64,000 nucleotides of DNA from NCBI GenBank assembly GCA_021234155.1, contig JAJEKV010000158.1, positions 675,820-739,819 of the forward strand. The letters run 5' to 3'. Positions within the stretch are counted from its first letter, which is position 1; each line of letters opens with the position of its first letter. This DNA is from Isoetes taiwanensis. Its lineage: Eukaryota; Streptophyta; Lycopodiopsida; Isoetales; Isoetaceae. Made by a program: the position numbers and the translations under genes. This document shows positions 41,309-51,964 of this stretch, piece after piece. The notes below the pieces were generated by a model. That model had not been told where the DNA came from, made no database searches, and saw only the letters and a program-made list of their open reading frames with translations.

Positions 41309-44230
41309 GATTCGTGTATCCCGTTCCATGGACTGCGGCATAGCATTCCGTGAAACGGCGGCTCCTCTCCGCTTGCTACCTTAGCTCAGGTGCTCATCGA
41401 TCAAATCAACTACTTGCAATAAGACGCGGTTAGAAAAAATATACGAGCAAGGTATTTGAGAGCTTACCGTGTCGTGGACGCCATTCGGAAGTCGCCACGG
41501 TCGATGTTAGCCTCCCAACTCTAAATTAAGCTAATGCCGCAGGTGAAGATAAGCTACACCGCTGGCTCACTAGTCCCCGGATGTGATTCAATTTCAAATG
41601 GTGTTTTGGTAGGGCTAAAGCCGGCCGTCTTTGTACCCTTAGCCCGCTTTTTCTTAAATGATTGTATGTCCTTAAATTCAAATTTAAGAACACGCCCGAC
41701 CTTTTTACGATGCAGTCCTAAAAACCTCCAACGCGGAGGAGGCTTAATTCTGAAAAGGGTATGAGCAGAAGAAGATGCGGGGCATCTGAGACATGACGAC
41801 TCAAGAAGCGAGGTCAGGAGAGGAAGCCGGTTCTAGCGGCGGCAAAGAAGAGAAAAAGACGCTCGGTGTGAGCTCGAGGTTTTTCTTTGGCGAGAATACC
41901 TTTTCCCGATCCATCATTTGGAAGTGCAAAGATTCACGAGAATCACTAGTGATCACTAGCGAATCCGTTCTTAGTCATCATCGAGGGATTGAGGCGAGAG
42001 CTTCTTGACACACCGCCAGATTCTTCGTGGTATGTCAAGGTATCAACAAGTGGGAAGGAGAAAGATCTGCTTTCTCCACCAAAGGGATAAGAAGAGCTCA
42101 GGAGACAAGTACAAGAAGGTCGGCGTTGTGCTCTCCGCCTCATGCGGTGCATTCGAAGCATCTAACAATGTATGCGTGGGAAGACCGAGGAAAGAGTAAG
42201 TTCTACCACACGAAGAAATTATCATTTTCAAATTATTCTCACTCTTCAATGAGCAAGGCGAAGGGCACCGACAAAAGGCCGGCGCCTTTAAACTGTCAGA
42301 ACCTTGGGTGGAAGGATCTAGAAAGGATGAAGGAGGCGGAACCCTAACATCCGTGGAGCTTGGAATGGAGATTTCCGCATTCGGGAAAAACTGCTCAACA
42401 AGGGGAGCTTCCACGCCCGGTGTCTTGAAGACTCTACAAAGACTTTCAGCGATTACAAGGGAAGTTGTGGTTCATAGAGAAAAATCTCCGGACAGGACCT
42501 CAGATGCAGATGACATCACAGGAGAGGAATAAGATGATGAAAGGCACGAAGATATGGTCGAATCCCCATTAATGGATCCAGATGAGCGCATCGGATTTCC
42601 TGCGAGAGGGGCATGCGAAAATGGAGCGGGTGGCTCAAGATATCCATTGGGAATATCACACAAGCCGCCTGGACATCAAACGCTGAAAGGTTTGCAGGAG
42701 AAGCCGTCTTGTTCAATCACGAGGGAATTTAATCCAAACACATGCTGGAGATTCTCGAACGATGATGCGACATCCCTGTTGCAGATCCAATGCCTGCGGA
42801 TGTCATACCTTTCAGCCAGATCGGCCCGGCGGGTTGTTCATTTGGAAGTCCGAGGAAGACACGAAGGAAAAGACGTCCGGTTACGGGTAGTAGACGGTCA
42901 GCGATTGAGGGGCGCGCCAAGTATTGCGAGGCGGAGAAGGAGGTGCCGCCAAAGGATCAAGGATAGATATGCCAAGCGAGAGTGCAGAGTTCTTTCAATG
43001 GAGACGCCAGCAACCGAGCTGGCCAGCATTAGCCACTGCCAGAACACAATAGCAGCGAGTGCCAGCTACATAAGGTAAATAACTCTCTGATTCGGTGGTT
43101 TCCACTTCCTTGAGTTGAGAAAGCCCTAGCATCCTATCATTTTCAGATTTTCATTGGGGTTTCATTTCGCGAAGTCGAAAGCCGTGGGGAACACAGAAAA
43201 ATCAAAGGATGCGGAGCTTTCTCGAATCGCGAGTCGAGAAAACCCACTGAAGTAAAAGGAAATTAAATATTAAAGGGACTTTCTCGACTCGTGAGTCGAG
43301 AAACCCAAGGGTAAAAGAGAGAACATTGGAGATTCGAGTCGAGAAACCCAAGGGTAAAAGAGAGAAGATTGGAGATTAATGGCTGAAGAGCAAAAGCATC
43401 GAGCTTTCCCAATCTTTCTTTCCCCGCCTCTTCGGGCAATGTCGCTTAGTTTATATCCTAAGTTGCATCCTCCTATTTAGTGTTTACTTCCATCCTCTAA
43501 CATTGGGACATTTACTGAATGCATCCCGTATCCTGACCAGATTATACACGCTCGACAACTTGTTGGAAAGCATTGGGTTATCCTCGGCCCTAAAGGAAAA
43601 CAGTGGTTCCCTCGGATAAGTGGAAGACCTTTGAGTCACTCTGCAGATATGTTCTGCTGGAAGGCCATGAAGATGATGAGGGGGAGGATGAAGAGGAAAA
43701 GAAGAAGAGAACACCAAGAAAGGGCAGGGAGTTTCTCTCAGACCAATATGACCTCATTCTTAGCAGCGACGGTGTCCGGGAGAAATGGATCGAGATATGG
43801 GCTCAATGGACAAGAGGCAAGCTGAAGGACAACAATGGAGAATTTCCATACAGGCCGGACCCAAAGTTGTTCGACATGCAATTTATGAAAAGGATACAGG
43901 GCCTGACCGACAAGGAAACACTTGATCTAGAGGGCAGAATCCTGGATGGAACAATCCTGCTAAGGAAAAGTAGAAGCTCAAAAATGCAGGATGCAAAGGA
44001 TTATGCCACAGTTCTAAAGAGGCGGCGTTGGAAGAAAGGCATCACGGAGTTCGCAATGTTGCTTCCAATGAATACCATGACTTTGATTACTACAAAGGAA
44101 AAGGCTGCCCTTGATGAGGAAGACATGAAGGAATTGAACCGTCTATGTCAACCCTACATCAACACCAAGCTAAAGCGTAATGTCAAAACCCTTCCCTTCC
44201 CTGAACGTGCTATGGCAATTCTAAAGAGGA
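41309..44230 (+). repeat. Segmental repeat, copy 1 (ParB-like unit)
   Basis: The segment from TCGTGTATCCCGTTCCATGG onward is repeated in the same orientation at 61126-64000. Identity is high but broken by frequent small indels. Copy 1 continues beyond 44230 where the window stops copy 2. Confidence 0.92.
43080..43350. repeat. Palindrome family 2, intron group
   Basis: The word CTCGACTCGCGAGTCGAG, flanked by TTT and AAA, occurs at 43218-43242 (CTCGAATCGCGAGTCGAG) and 43280-43303 (CTCGACTCGTGAGTCGAG). Weaker copies lie near 43113, 43162 and 43335. All fall in the likely intron after the ParB-like exon. Confidence 0.88.
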
Positions 44231-44588
44231 AGCTTGGATTCGGGGTGGTCCCATTTAAGGCCGATGATAGCTCCCCTCCATTTCTGGTAACATTGGGACA
44301 CAAGGGATTTGGTGGTCCGAGGCGGCACTGGGCCCGTGGCACTATTTGCCATCAATATGATCGAAGACCCCACCCTTTTTATGACAAAGCCGACATAGAG
44401 CGGTGGTACAAGACATAATGCGGACATGACCGACTGGATACTTTTGGGTTTCCTTGTCTTTTGCATGCCGGGCAATCAGGACAACCGGCCGTCTCCCAAT
44501 GGGCAGGTGATATTAACTTCACCAACAAGATCTTGTACTCCATATCTGAACTTGAACATGAGTGTAGACTTGGCTTGCCGAAGGCACC

Positions 44589-44732
44589 AAGCTTTGCCAA
44601 TATAGTTTTGGTTTTGGTTTCAAGATCGGTTGTAGACCTGGACAAGTGGTGGTCTTCGGCAAGCCAAGCTTTGCCAATATAGTTTTGGTTTTGGTTTCAA
44701 GATCGGTTGTAGACCTGGACAAGTGGTGGTCT
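44589..44732. repeat. Exact 67-bp direct repeat, period 77
   Basis: 44589-44655 and 44666-44732 are the same, starting AAGCTTTGCCAATATAG. The 77-bp period shifts the reading frame of the gene that crosses it. Confidence 0.95.
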
Positions 44733-45208
44733 AGCGAACATCATTATCTCGGCGGGTTCATGATTTCTCAAGAGCGAGATGGAACCCCTGGAAGGGCGGC
44801 AGATTTATGGAGGATGTGCCATCGATGGACAAAGTCAGCAATCATGGTGCGACAGGTCCTATACATAGAATTCCTATCCGGCCAAGAGTTATAGTACTTC
44901 ATAACTAGCTTGGTCGAGGAAGATCAAATTGTATGCGAGTGGTACATGAATGGTCTGTTCTCTCAGGGGGCTATGCTTTATGGAATGAAACCTATATACG
45001 TGGTTGGAAATAAGGACATGGTTGAAACCATTGATCATACTGGATGCGCTTCATGAGCATTTCAAAGGGAGGAAGACAAATGGAAGCGATGGGGCGATGA
45101 TGACGAAGACAAACCCGAGGCGAGGGAGAGAAACATGACAGGAGGCGAGAATGTCGAAGGTTTAGACCGAATCTTTGCGGAACTAATTCTTGAGAATCTG
45201 AGATTGAG

Positions 45209-45341
45209 GTGAGTTCATTTTGCTCTCTAGGTGTTTCTCGACTCGTGAGTCGAGAAACCTTTCGGGACTTTAACTTTTTTCCATTCTCGACTTGCGAGTC
45301 GAGAAAACTCGTTTCCTATCTGACATCTGTCATCATTTCAG
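45209..45341 (+). other. Likely 133-bp intron with two palindromes
   Basis: Donor GTGAGTTC at 45209 and acceptor ATTTCAG at 45341. The exon on the left ends ELILENLRLR and the one on the right starts REIDVND or near it. Confidence 0.55.
45234..45307. repeat. Palindrome family 2, second intron pair
   Basis: CTCGACTCGTGAGTCGAG at 45237-45254 and CTCGACTTGCGAGTCGAG at about 45286-45303, both inside the likely intron, 49 bp apart. Confidence 0.9.
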
Positions 45342-46285
45342 GGAGATCGATGTCAACGACTCCGGATCATTGACAATATCTAGTGGCGCTTCACGTCGCA
45401 AGGAGGACAATGCACTCCCCAAAGACAATCAAGAGCAAGACAACTGCGGGCAGACCCGGAAAAGGACCTGAAAAAATAATGATCCCGCATATGGATCCCA
45501 ATGAACCGGAAATCTGGTCAGAGCCAAACTCCAACTGGGATCCAGCTGGTCCCACCAAGCTTGTAATATTTGATATCAATGGAGTATTAACTACAAAGAT
45601 ATCACGATAAAGACGCCCCCGAAGCTTAACACCTCTGAGATCCCGAAATTTTAAAACGGAGCATAAAATCGTGTATCCGAGGCCCGAGCAAAGGAAATTG
45701 TTGAATGGTGCAGGAAGGGGATTCGGCGGCCATATGGTCTTGTATGGCAAAGAAAAATATTGTCAATGTTCTTGGTGTTCTCGGCCTTCCGGTTTTGAAG
45801 TTCAAGTTTGTTTGGGGAAACGAATGTCGGACCTCGATCCGGCCATCACAAAGGGGAAGCATATTATGGTGAGAAGGTCGGACCGGGGTTTATGAACAAT
45901 TCCGGACTATGGCAAACACAACCGCGCTGATCATAGACGACTCCGCCTACAAGTGCTATCATAACTCGCAAAAATACAATCATTGCTAAGACTTATCGAC
46001 CCGTAAGAGTATGAGACGGATAGGTGGTTGTCTTTGGGACTTTGTCCTGTCTTGGCGGAATCCATCTTTGCCATTCTTGTGGCCCGATGTGATTAGGAAC
46101 TATCCGAAGCCTCAAGGAACCCGATCCGGAGAGAGCGATCATGAAAGCTATGGACGACAAATATTTTGGTGATCAAGAAGAGTGACCTCCGCCGGATAGT
46201 CAAATTGTGTGAATATTGTAAAGAAACGTGAAGAAATGTACTATGTTTTGTAATGAATATACATGTATATTGAGTTTTTGCTGGC

Positions 46286-46557
46286 TTTCTCGACTCGCGA
46301 ATCGAGAAAGGCATGCTTGTCCCGCTGATGAAACCATTTGTATGTTTGTTTTGTGTTTGGATGCGAAAGCCATAATCTATTATGATAATGGTTGTACATT
46401 GGGTTTCTTGGGCCTTTTCGATTTCAGAAGGAAACCTTTGTCTCGTCTGACGCAACCATTTGTATGCTTCCATGTGTGATTGGATGCAACCATATTCTAA
46501 TGGGAATGGTTGTACTTTTGATTTTTTCGGCCTTTTCGATTTCATGAGTCGAGAAAG
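46286..46557. repeat. Palindrome family 2 in the convergent 3' region, with a tandem repeat
   Basis: A full site CTCGACTCGCGAATCGAG lies at 46289-46306. A block of about 122 bp starting near 46327 (AACCATTTGTATG...GGCCTTTTCGATTTCA) is repeated from about 46449, and each unit ends in a decayed site (near 46413 and at 46533-46557). It stands between the two convergent genes. Confidence 0.8.
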
Positions 46558-47033
46558 ACACTACTTTTCACGTGATTGGATGCAGTTATATAAGCAGGAT
46601 TTAATTAATTAGAGAATTTCGGAATTCTCGTTTAGCATGAAATAGGTTCTTGGTTGTCTATAAAACGCCGCAAATAGTTGCAGCAGAGTAAAAGTTGACA
46701 TTTTTTCCGCTGTTTTTTGGTCACAACCAGCGATGTATCCGACTTTGACATGTATAAGGCTATCCCAAGCTCCTTTGTGAGTAAGAGCGGTCCACAAGAA
46801 AGAGTGAAAATACTCAGCAGGATCGCCACGGCGAAGATTTGAAGCTGCCTAGCCAGCCCATGGATGTAATATTACAATTCCGTTAAGCTCTACACATGGA
46901 GAAAAAGAAATGAAATTGATAATGAGGATCGCGGTGGCGAACATTGTGAGTTGTCGTGTCAAGAAAAGTTTAGACAAAAAACAAAACTGAAATAGTAAAC
47001 TCAAAGCATTGTAATTTTTATTCCTCAAACATT

Positions 47034-49047
47034 TCAATGTACATTACTTTGCCATATGGGCAGAAATTGGTCCATTTGGGTTTCCGATACTGTCTCAGGT
47101 ACAACACCTATCTCAGCAGCTATCCTAGCTACATGCTCCTGCCCCCTTTGTAGAAGATCTTCTGTGTCCATCTCAGTATAGCCTGTTTTATCTGGGATTT
47201 CTCTGACATGGCTCAAGCGAGCAAGGAGTTGGACATGTGGATCCGGTCCTTCAGTGTCAGTATCTATGGGGGTCCCTTCGACATATGCGCCATTCTGCTC
47301 AGCACATGCGATATCGGGTGCATGGAAGAGTTTGGTTTTTTTTTCATTCTTTGGAACGATGCTTTTGTGTGCACGATGGCTCACGCTCTTGATCCGGGGT
47401 CCACGACCATGCCTACGTATTCGAAACTCGACCCGCCTGTCAAGAAAGGCATGTAGGCATCAAATTTTTCATTTAAAGCCCCCAATTTTTGAAACACGGG
47501 CTCTAGCGCCGTAATACCTTTCTCAGTAGCCTCCAGAAGTCTTTTCGTTTCCTGCATTCTTTCCTCGTAGCTTTTCTCATCCATTTGATCCAAGATTGAA
47601 TCAATGTTAGATATATCTGTTCCTTGGGTAATTTTTAAATTCATCGCATGAGGATCATTCTCAGGCTCTGCCTTATCCTCTTCATCTGTCTCCCAGTATA
47701 CAATCGACCGGATTTTCGAGCTTATCGGGGAAAGCCCTCGAAATCGGGCACATGCATTAAAGGCGACACGAGAAGCAGTACCTGCTGAGAAGAAATCAAG
47801 AACACAACCATCCTTGGGCACAAGCTTGTCAACCAGGTAGTAAGCATATGATGTCTTCAACTGGCACTTCAGCACGTGGTCACCTTCCATTCGACAAACT
47901 TGTACGGGTTTACCCGCGGAAATATGTCCGCCATTTCTTCTTCATTTTCTCATCAGTATCTTCGTCACCACTGACAGGCATTGGTGGCAAGGGCGTCTTC
48001 TGTGGTGCAGTGCTCACCTGTGTCAAACGAAGCTCCAGCTCCGGCATTATCGCCTTCACCCCGAGTCGCTTCGTTAATGCACATATGGGTGATGTAACAT
48101 CGATATTCCTTCACCCTTTTCTTGTTCACCCATCCCGGCTCATCATATGTACCCTACGTAAATATGGGACCCGCCTTGAATCTTTTTACTGCACAAGCAA
48201 CCGGCAAGTTCGCGCAGACCGCATCGTAATCACAAGGTGATAAATGTTAGCGATTGTCATCTTTGGATATTCTTGTGAAGAGTTCCATATATTTTTCTTG
48301 GCGTCCATAATGCACGAGAGAGAATCCTCTAATGTCTATGAACACCATAGTTGCATTCTCCGGATCTTCGGAGTGGAGGTAGGAATCCCTTCCTTTGTTA
48401 CAAAGATGTACAACATTTTTCTTCTCCTTGATCTTGATAGCCTCTTCGGGTTTCAAAATCGATCTAATGGGTTCTAGAAATGCAGCGGGCAAATTACCCA
48501 CAACATGTTCCTTATTGTAATTTGCTTTCACGCACTCTTGATCCGAATCGGATATATCCAGAATCATTTGTTCGTGAAAGCGGGGAAATTTAGAATAGCA
48601 ACTCTTCCCAAAAGTGTATAAATTTTTTAAAAACCCCTTTGGTGGAGGCGCATGACAAAATCTCTTTTCGCATGAAGCTCGGGCTTCTAATATCAATGGC
48701 GCACTAGCGGCAATTAAACCTCTGCCATGATATCCGCTTTTGCACCTTAATGTATGTCTTTCCTTCCAAAATCTCATCGAAGTACAAAACCTGCTAGATT
48801 AGACATGCCCAAGGTATCTTAACAAAGGTTTTGTTGAAGAAGTCCTTCGAGGGCTTATTATGGGAAAATCTCCATGCTCATCATGAGATCTTCTTGTTGA
48901 CCCATCATTTGGCCACTTCCTATTAACTTTTTTGAACACCCGCTCCTCCATAAAAATAAATTGCTTCTCGTCCTTTAGCTCCTTCACCTTCAACGTTGTG
49001 GTAGCTATCTGGTTGGAAGTCCTACAAAACAAATGGTCAAATGCCAA
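47034..49047 (-). pseudogene. Broken reverse-strand gene with a methyltransferase-like motif
   Basis: Minus-strand frames in line are 48799-49047 (basic), 48247-48777 (contains LEPIRSILKPEEAIKIKEKK, ATMVFIDIRGFSLVHYG), a shifted part at 47890-48240 (YDAVCANLPVACAVKRF near 48190-48240; an acidic stretch SGDEDTDEKMKKK), 47381-47890 and 47034-47384. The 47381-47890 frame has LVDKLVPKDGCVLDFF, then SAGTASRVAF, which resembles the SAM-binding motif I of N4/N6 DNA methyltransferases (D-x-F-x-G-x-G-T) with changes. YDAVCANLPV could be a degraded catalytic motif. A coiled coil follows (MDEKSYEERMQETKRLLEAT). The gene converges with the ParB-like gene. I could not place splice sites. The methyltransferase call is tentative. 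Confidence 0.38.
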
Positions 49048-49049
49048 TG

Positions 49050-50340
49050 GTTGTTATGTGTTGGTTGTCATGTGTTGGGCTATTTAAAATACCTTGGATG
49101 TTAATGGAGGTGGTGGCAAAGTGCCAATGGGACCTTGAGGAGTGTTGTTGTTTTGTGCACAAAAATTTTACGTTCCAAACCAGAAAAAACTAGAATTCAT
49201 TTCCTCCATCAATTGCCACTATTTTGAATTATACCTATAAGAACATAAGTCAAATTGAGCTCTTGTTTTATTAATCCCATTATTACTTAACGTTAATATG
49301 TAAAACACCCATATACAAACACTTTTTAAAAAAAAAAAGTGCAAATGACATTAGACCTATAAAATGGATAAAATTATTCATTAGAGAACATATTATTATA
49401 TGTTATTATTATAGAATAGTGAAATTATGGAATTGTGGCTTTTAAAAAAAAAAGGGCAAACCCAAATTCTCGTAGGAAAACCAAAAACCCTAAAACTTCC
49501 CTCCCTCGACCTTTTACCTAATAGCTGGATTCGAGCCCCAAGACCCGGGCCAAAAATTCGAAGAGCCAAGAGCCAAGATAACTTAACCAAACATTTGAAT
49601 CATACTTGAATGCAACAATCAGCAAGTACTTACATTTGTTTGTCTCTATGTGCAGATTGCAAGTGGAGATAACTATTCTTACATCAGCTTTGCTCTTGCT
49701 TCCTGTGTTTTTGCTTGAACCGTCCTCATTCCTTGATCTTAGAGATTGCAGTTGTTAATAAAACATTGTTTTGCTTTTGCATCTGTGTTTAAACCGTCCT
49801 CTATTAAATTTATTATTCTGTGTTCTGTCCATTTTTTACATTGCAGATGTATGGAGATTTGAACCTAGCTCACAGCTAGCCAAAGCAAGAAGCAGGAAGA
49901 AAAGCATTCTTGGAAATCGTCATCAGAAACAGAGTCTGATGATGAAGAGGACGAAGAAGAAGGGTGATTATTCGTGGATTTCATCATTTATAAAATATTG
50001 TTGTTCTAAAACTCTTTATGGTTTTTATTTTGTAAACTCGAATTATGAGGAGATATAACTCTTAAATAGACATATTTCGATTTCAAAGCTTTGAGAAATA
50101 CTTAATTTTCTAGAGTAATATATTTTGGTTCAATTATTTAAAACTTGAAGTTCTTCATATTAGTTGTTATTGCAACTATTTTAAATGCAATACAAGAATT
50201 TATAGTTTTGAAAAATTACACGAAGTATTTAACGTGACTATCCGTAAAAATAAATTTTTCCTTTATTTTATAAGTATTTTATAATTCTAAAAACGTATTT
50301 AAAGTACTTTTTAAATGAGAGGTATGCATACCGGTATTAA
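49050..50340. other. AT-rich spacer with one possible terminal exon
   Basis: Mostly AT-rich sequence. After a splice-like TTTTTTACATTGCAG at about 49845, frames of about 70 codons are open (SQLAKARSRKKSILGNRHQK in one, an acidic SDDEEDEEEG end in another). This could be a last exon, but the gene is not recognised. Confidence 0.35.
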
Positions 50341-51960
50341 TCGTTAAGGCTAATAAAATACCTTCCATGCCGAGGTGGTACATGACAATGGGACCTGAGG
50401 AGGACATCCATACGCTTTATGTTGATGCCGCAGGCCGGTTGGAGCTTCTCTAACAATGGCTCTCTATATACACGATTGTTAGCGATTACTTCATTACCAA
50501 TCAATGCTCAACTCAATGTATTCTCTATCCGTCAAGTTTCCATTAAGCACTCTTGTTCTTTCTCCTCGTAGGCTTTATCAAACTCCGGCCACATTTGTTC
50601 GAGCTCTCCAACAAGGCAAAGACAAAGAATCGAGCCCGCATATATACCGTGGTTACCGGATATTATCCAAAATTTTTGCCCTTCAGTCAGCCCTCGTATT
50701 CCACGTGATCTTTTCCCGATATAAGCGTGTACTTGTAAGTTAAGAAGCCACAAACCAAAAAATCATGAACAATAACAATCACACGGTAATGGGGTCGAAT
50801 GGGACAACATCTACGGCTGTGAGCACCTCCGTAGGATACGTTTTGAAACTCTTCACGAGAGTCTACACGTGGTCGTTTGAACGCATTCGATGCATGAGGT
50901 TAGCAGGAGCTGGTTCGCAATCGAATATGGAGACCTTCATAAACAAGTTCACACCAAGCGGGTAGAACCGTTTGAATTGTTCAAGCTTACGTGCGGTTTG
51001 TTCCCGCCAATTTGCGTTCTTCTTCGAGATTGAATTTGAGCTCGATTCGTGATTTAGAATGAAGAGGAAATGCTAGCCTCTTCGACGATGCAACACCTGA
51101 GACGGAAGGGGGGGTGTTGGAAGAAAAAGGTTCTGCGCTATCAGAAGTATTGAGTTTGCCGAGTTTGATTGTGAACTTTGGGATAGTAGTATCTTTAGGC
51201 ATAGTAGGGGGAGCACAAATAGCCGAGGTTGGAGGGGATCTATAATAGCAGATGGTTGGGCGTGGAAACAGCTCCATGGGAGAGGGCTGGGTTCGGTAGA
51301 GGCCCTGCTAGAGATACTGGGCTTCACATGTTTTTCTTCGGCTTTGAGCCCTTAACGGTTAGTGTCCATTGAGCGAAGGCATCTTCTCATCTCGTTTAGC
51401 TTTCAAAGTGCAATGCTAGGTGGTTTCTTATCTTATCCGCAAACCTTTTTACGCATGTCGAGAAGCGGATAATATATCCCTATTGCCGTTATTCCGGACA
51501 GAGACAGAGATTCATGGGACTGCAGCTCCCGGCCAGATCTTTCGCGACCGGTCGGAACATTCTTTCCATGGCGGCTTGTTTAACTTGCTAGTCGCCATGA
51601 GCGAGGGATCATAGTTTGTCCATTTAAGGACATATTAAATGAAGCGCAAATTCAGGTGTCCTCTGGCCGCATATAATAGCATCTTGCACATTGTTTTTGT
51701 TCCTTCCCACATAGCGATTGCAATTCCTATCTCATGTCATCGGCTTTCTTGCCAGTCCCGAGGAACAAGCAGAGGTCTTTCTGGCCCGGCCTTTCAGATG
51801 TGGAATTGCTTGTGCAATTTCAATGCACCACTTTCTTTCATTTGAAGGTGTGATGATCTTAGTGGGTTCAACGCCTGACCGCGAAACAAATCCGCGAGCT
51901 GCAAGGAAGAGGTGTGTCATTATTCCCTAATGCACAACATCCTTCAGTAAAGTCAAGTGC
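50340..51960. other. Decayed coding-like stretch, not recognised
   Basis: Several frames have protein-like text without known motifs: minus 50532-50753 (ELEQMWPEFDKAYEEKEQEC) and plus 51420-51930 (EEQAEVFLARPFRCGIACAI, MILVGSTPD). Frames change often. It may be the upstream part of the unit that carries the DUF7869-type gene. Confidence 0.3.
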
Positions 51961-51964
51961 GCAT

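Larger units (their letters stand above)
41990..46010 (+). pseudogene. Broken gene with ParB-like and FCP1/HAD-like parts
   Basis: The best reading comes from using both copies. A first exon region (about 42000-43074) ends in a ParB-like domain; the key motif is clearer in copy 2 (VVDGQHSVRAAQVLQ, then FAENI). A donor GTAAAT at 43075 and an acceptor at about 43480 bound a likely intron full of palindromes. The next exon, open at 43603-44418, has an acidic then basic start (EDDEGEDEEEKKKR) and a helical region not assigned to a family. Coding continues in changing frames past a 67-bp duplication to a second likely intron (45209-45341). The last exon reads KLVIFDINGVLTTK (45541-45590 region), later VYPRPEQRK-type text and ALIIDDSAYK (near 45930), the order seen in FCP1/NIF-type HAD phosphatases. 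Linking all exons into one gene is inference. Confidence 0.45.

Noticed and set aside
41534-41764. Plus-strand frame of 76 codons at the start of the ParB-like unit
   Set aside because: The reverse strand is equally open in the second copy (61308-61604), and splice-like sites favour the minus strand. I could not decide which, if either, is coding.
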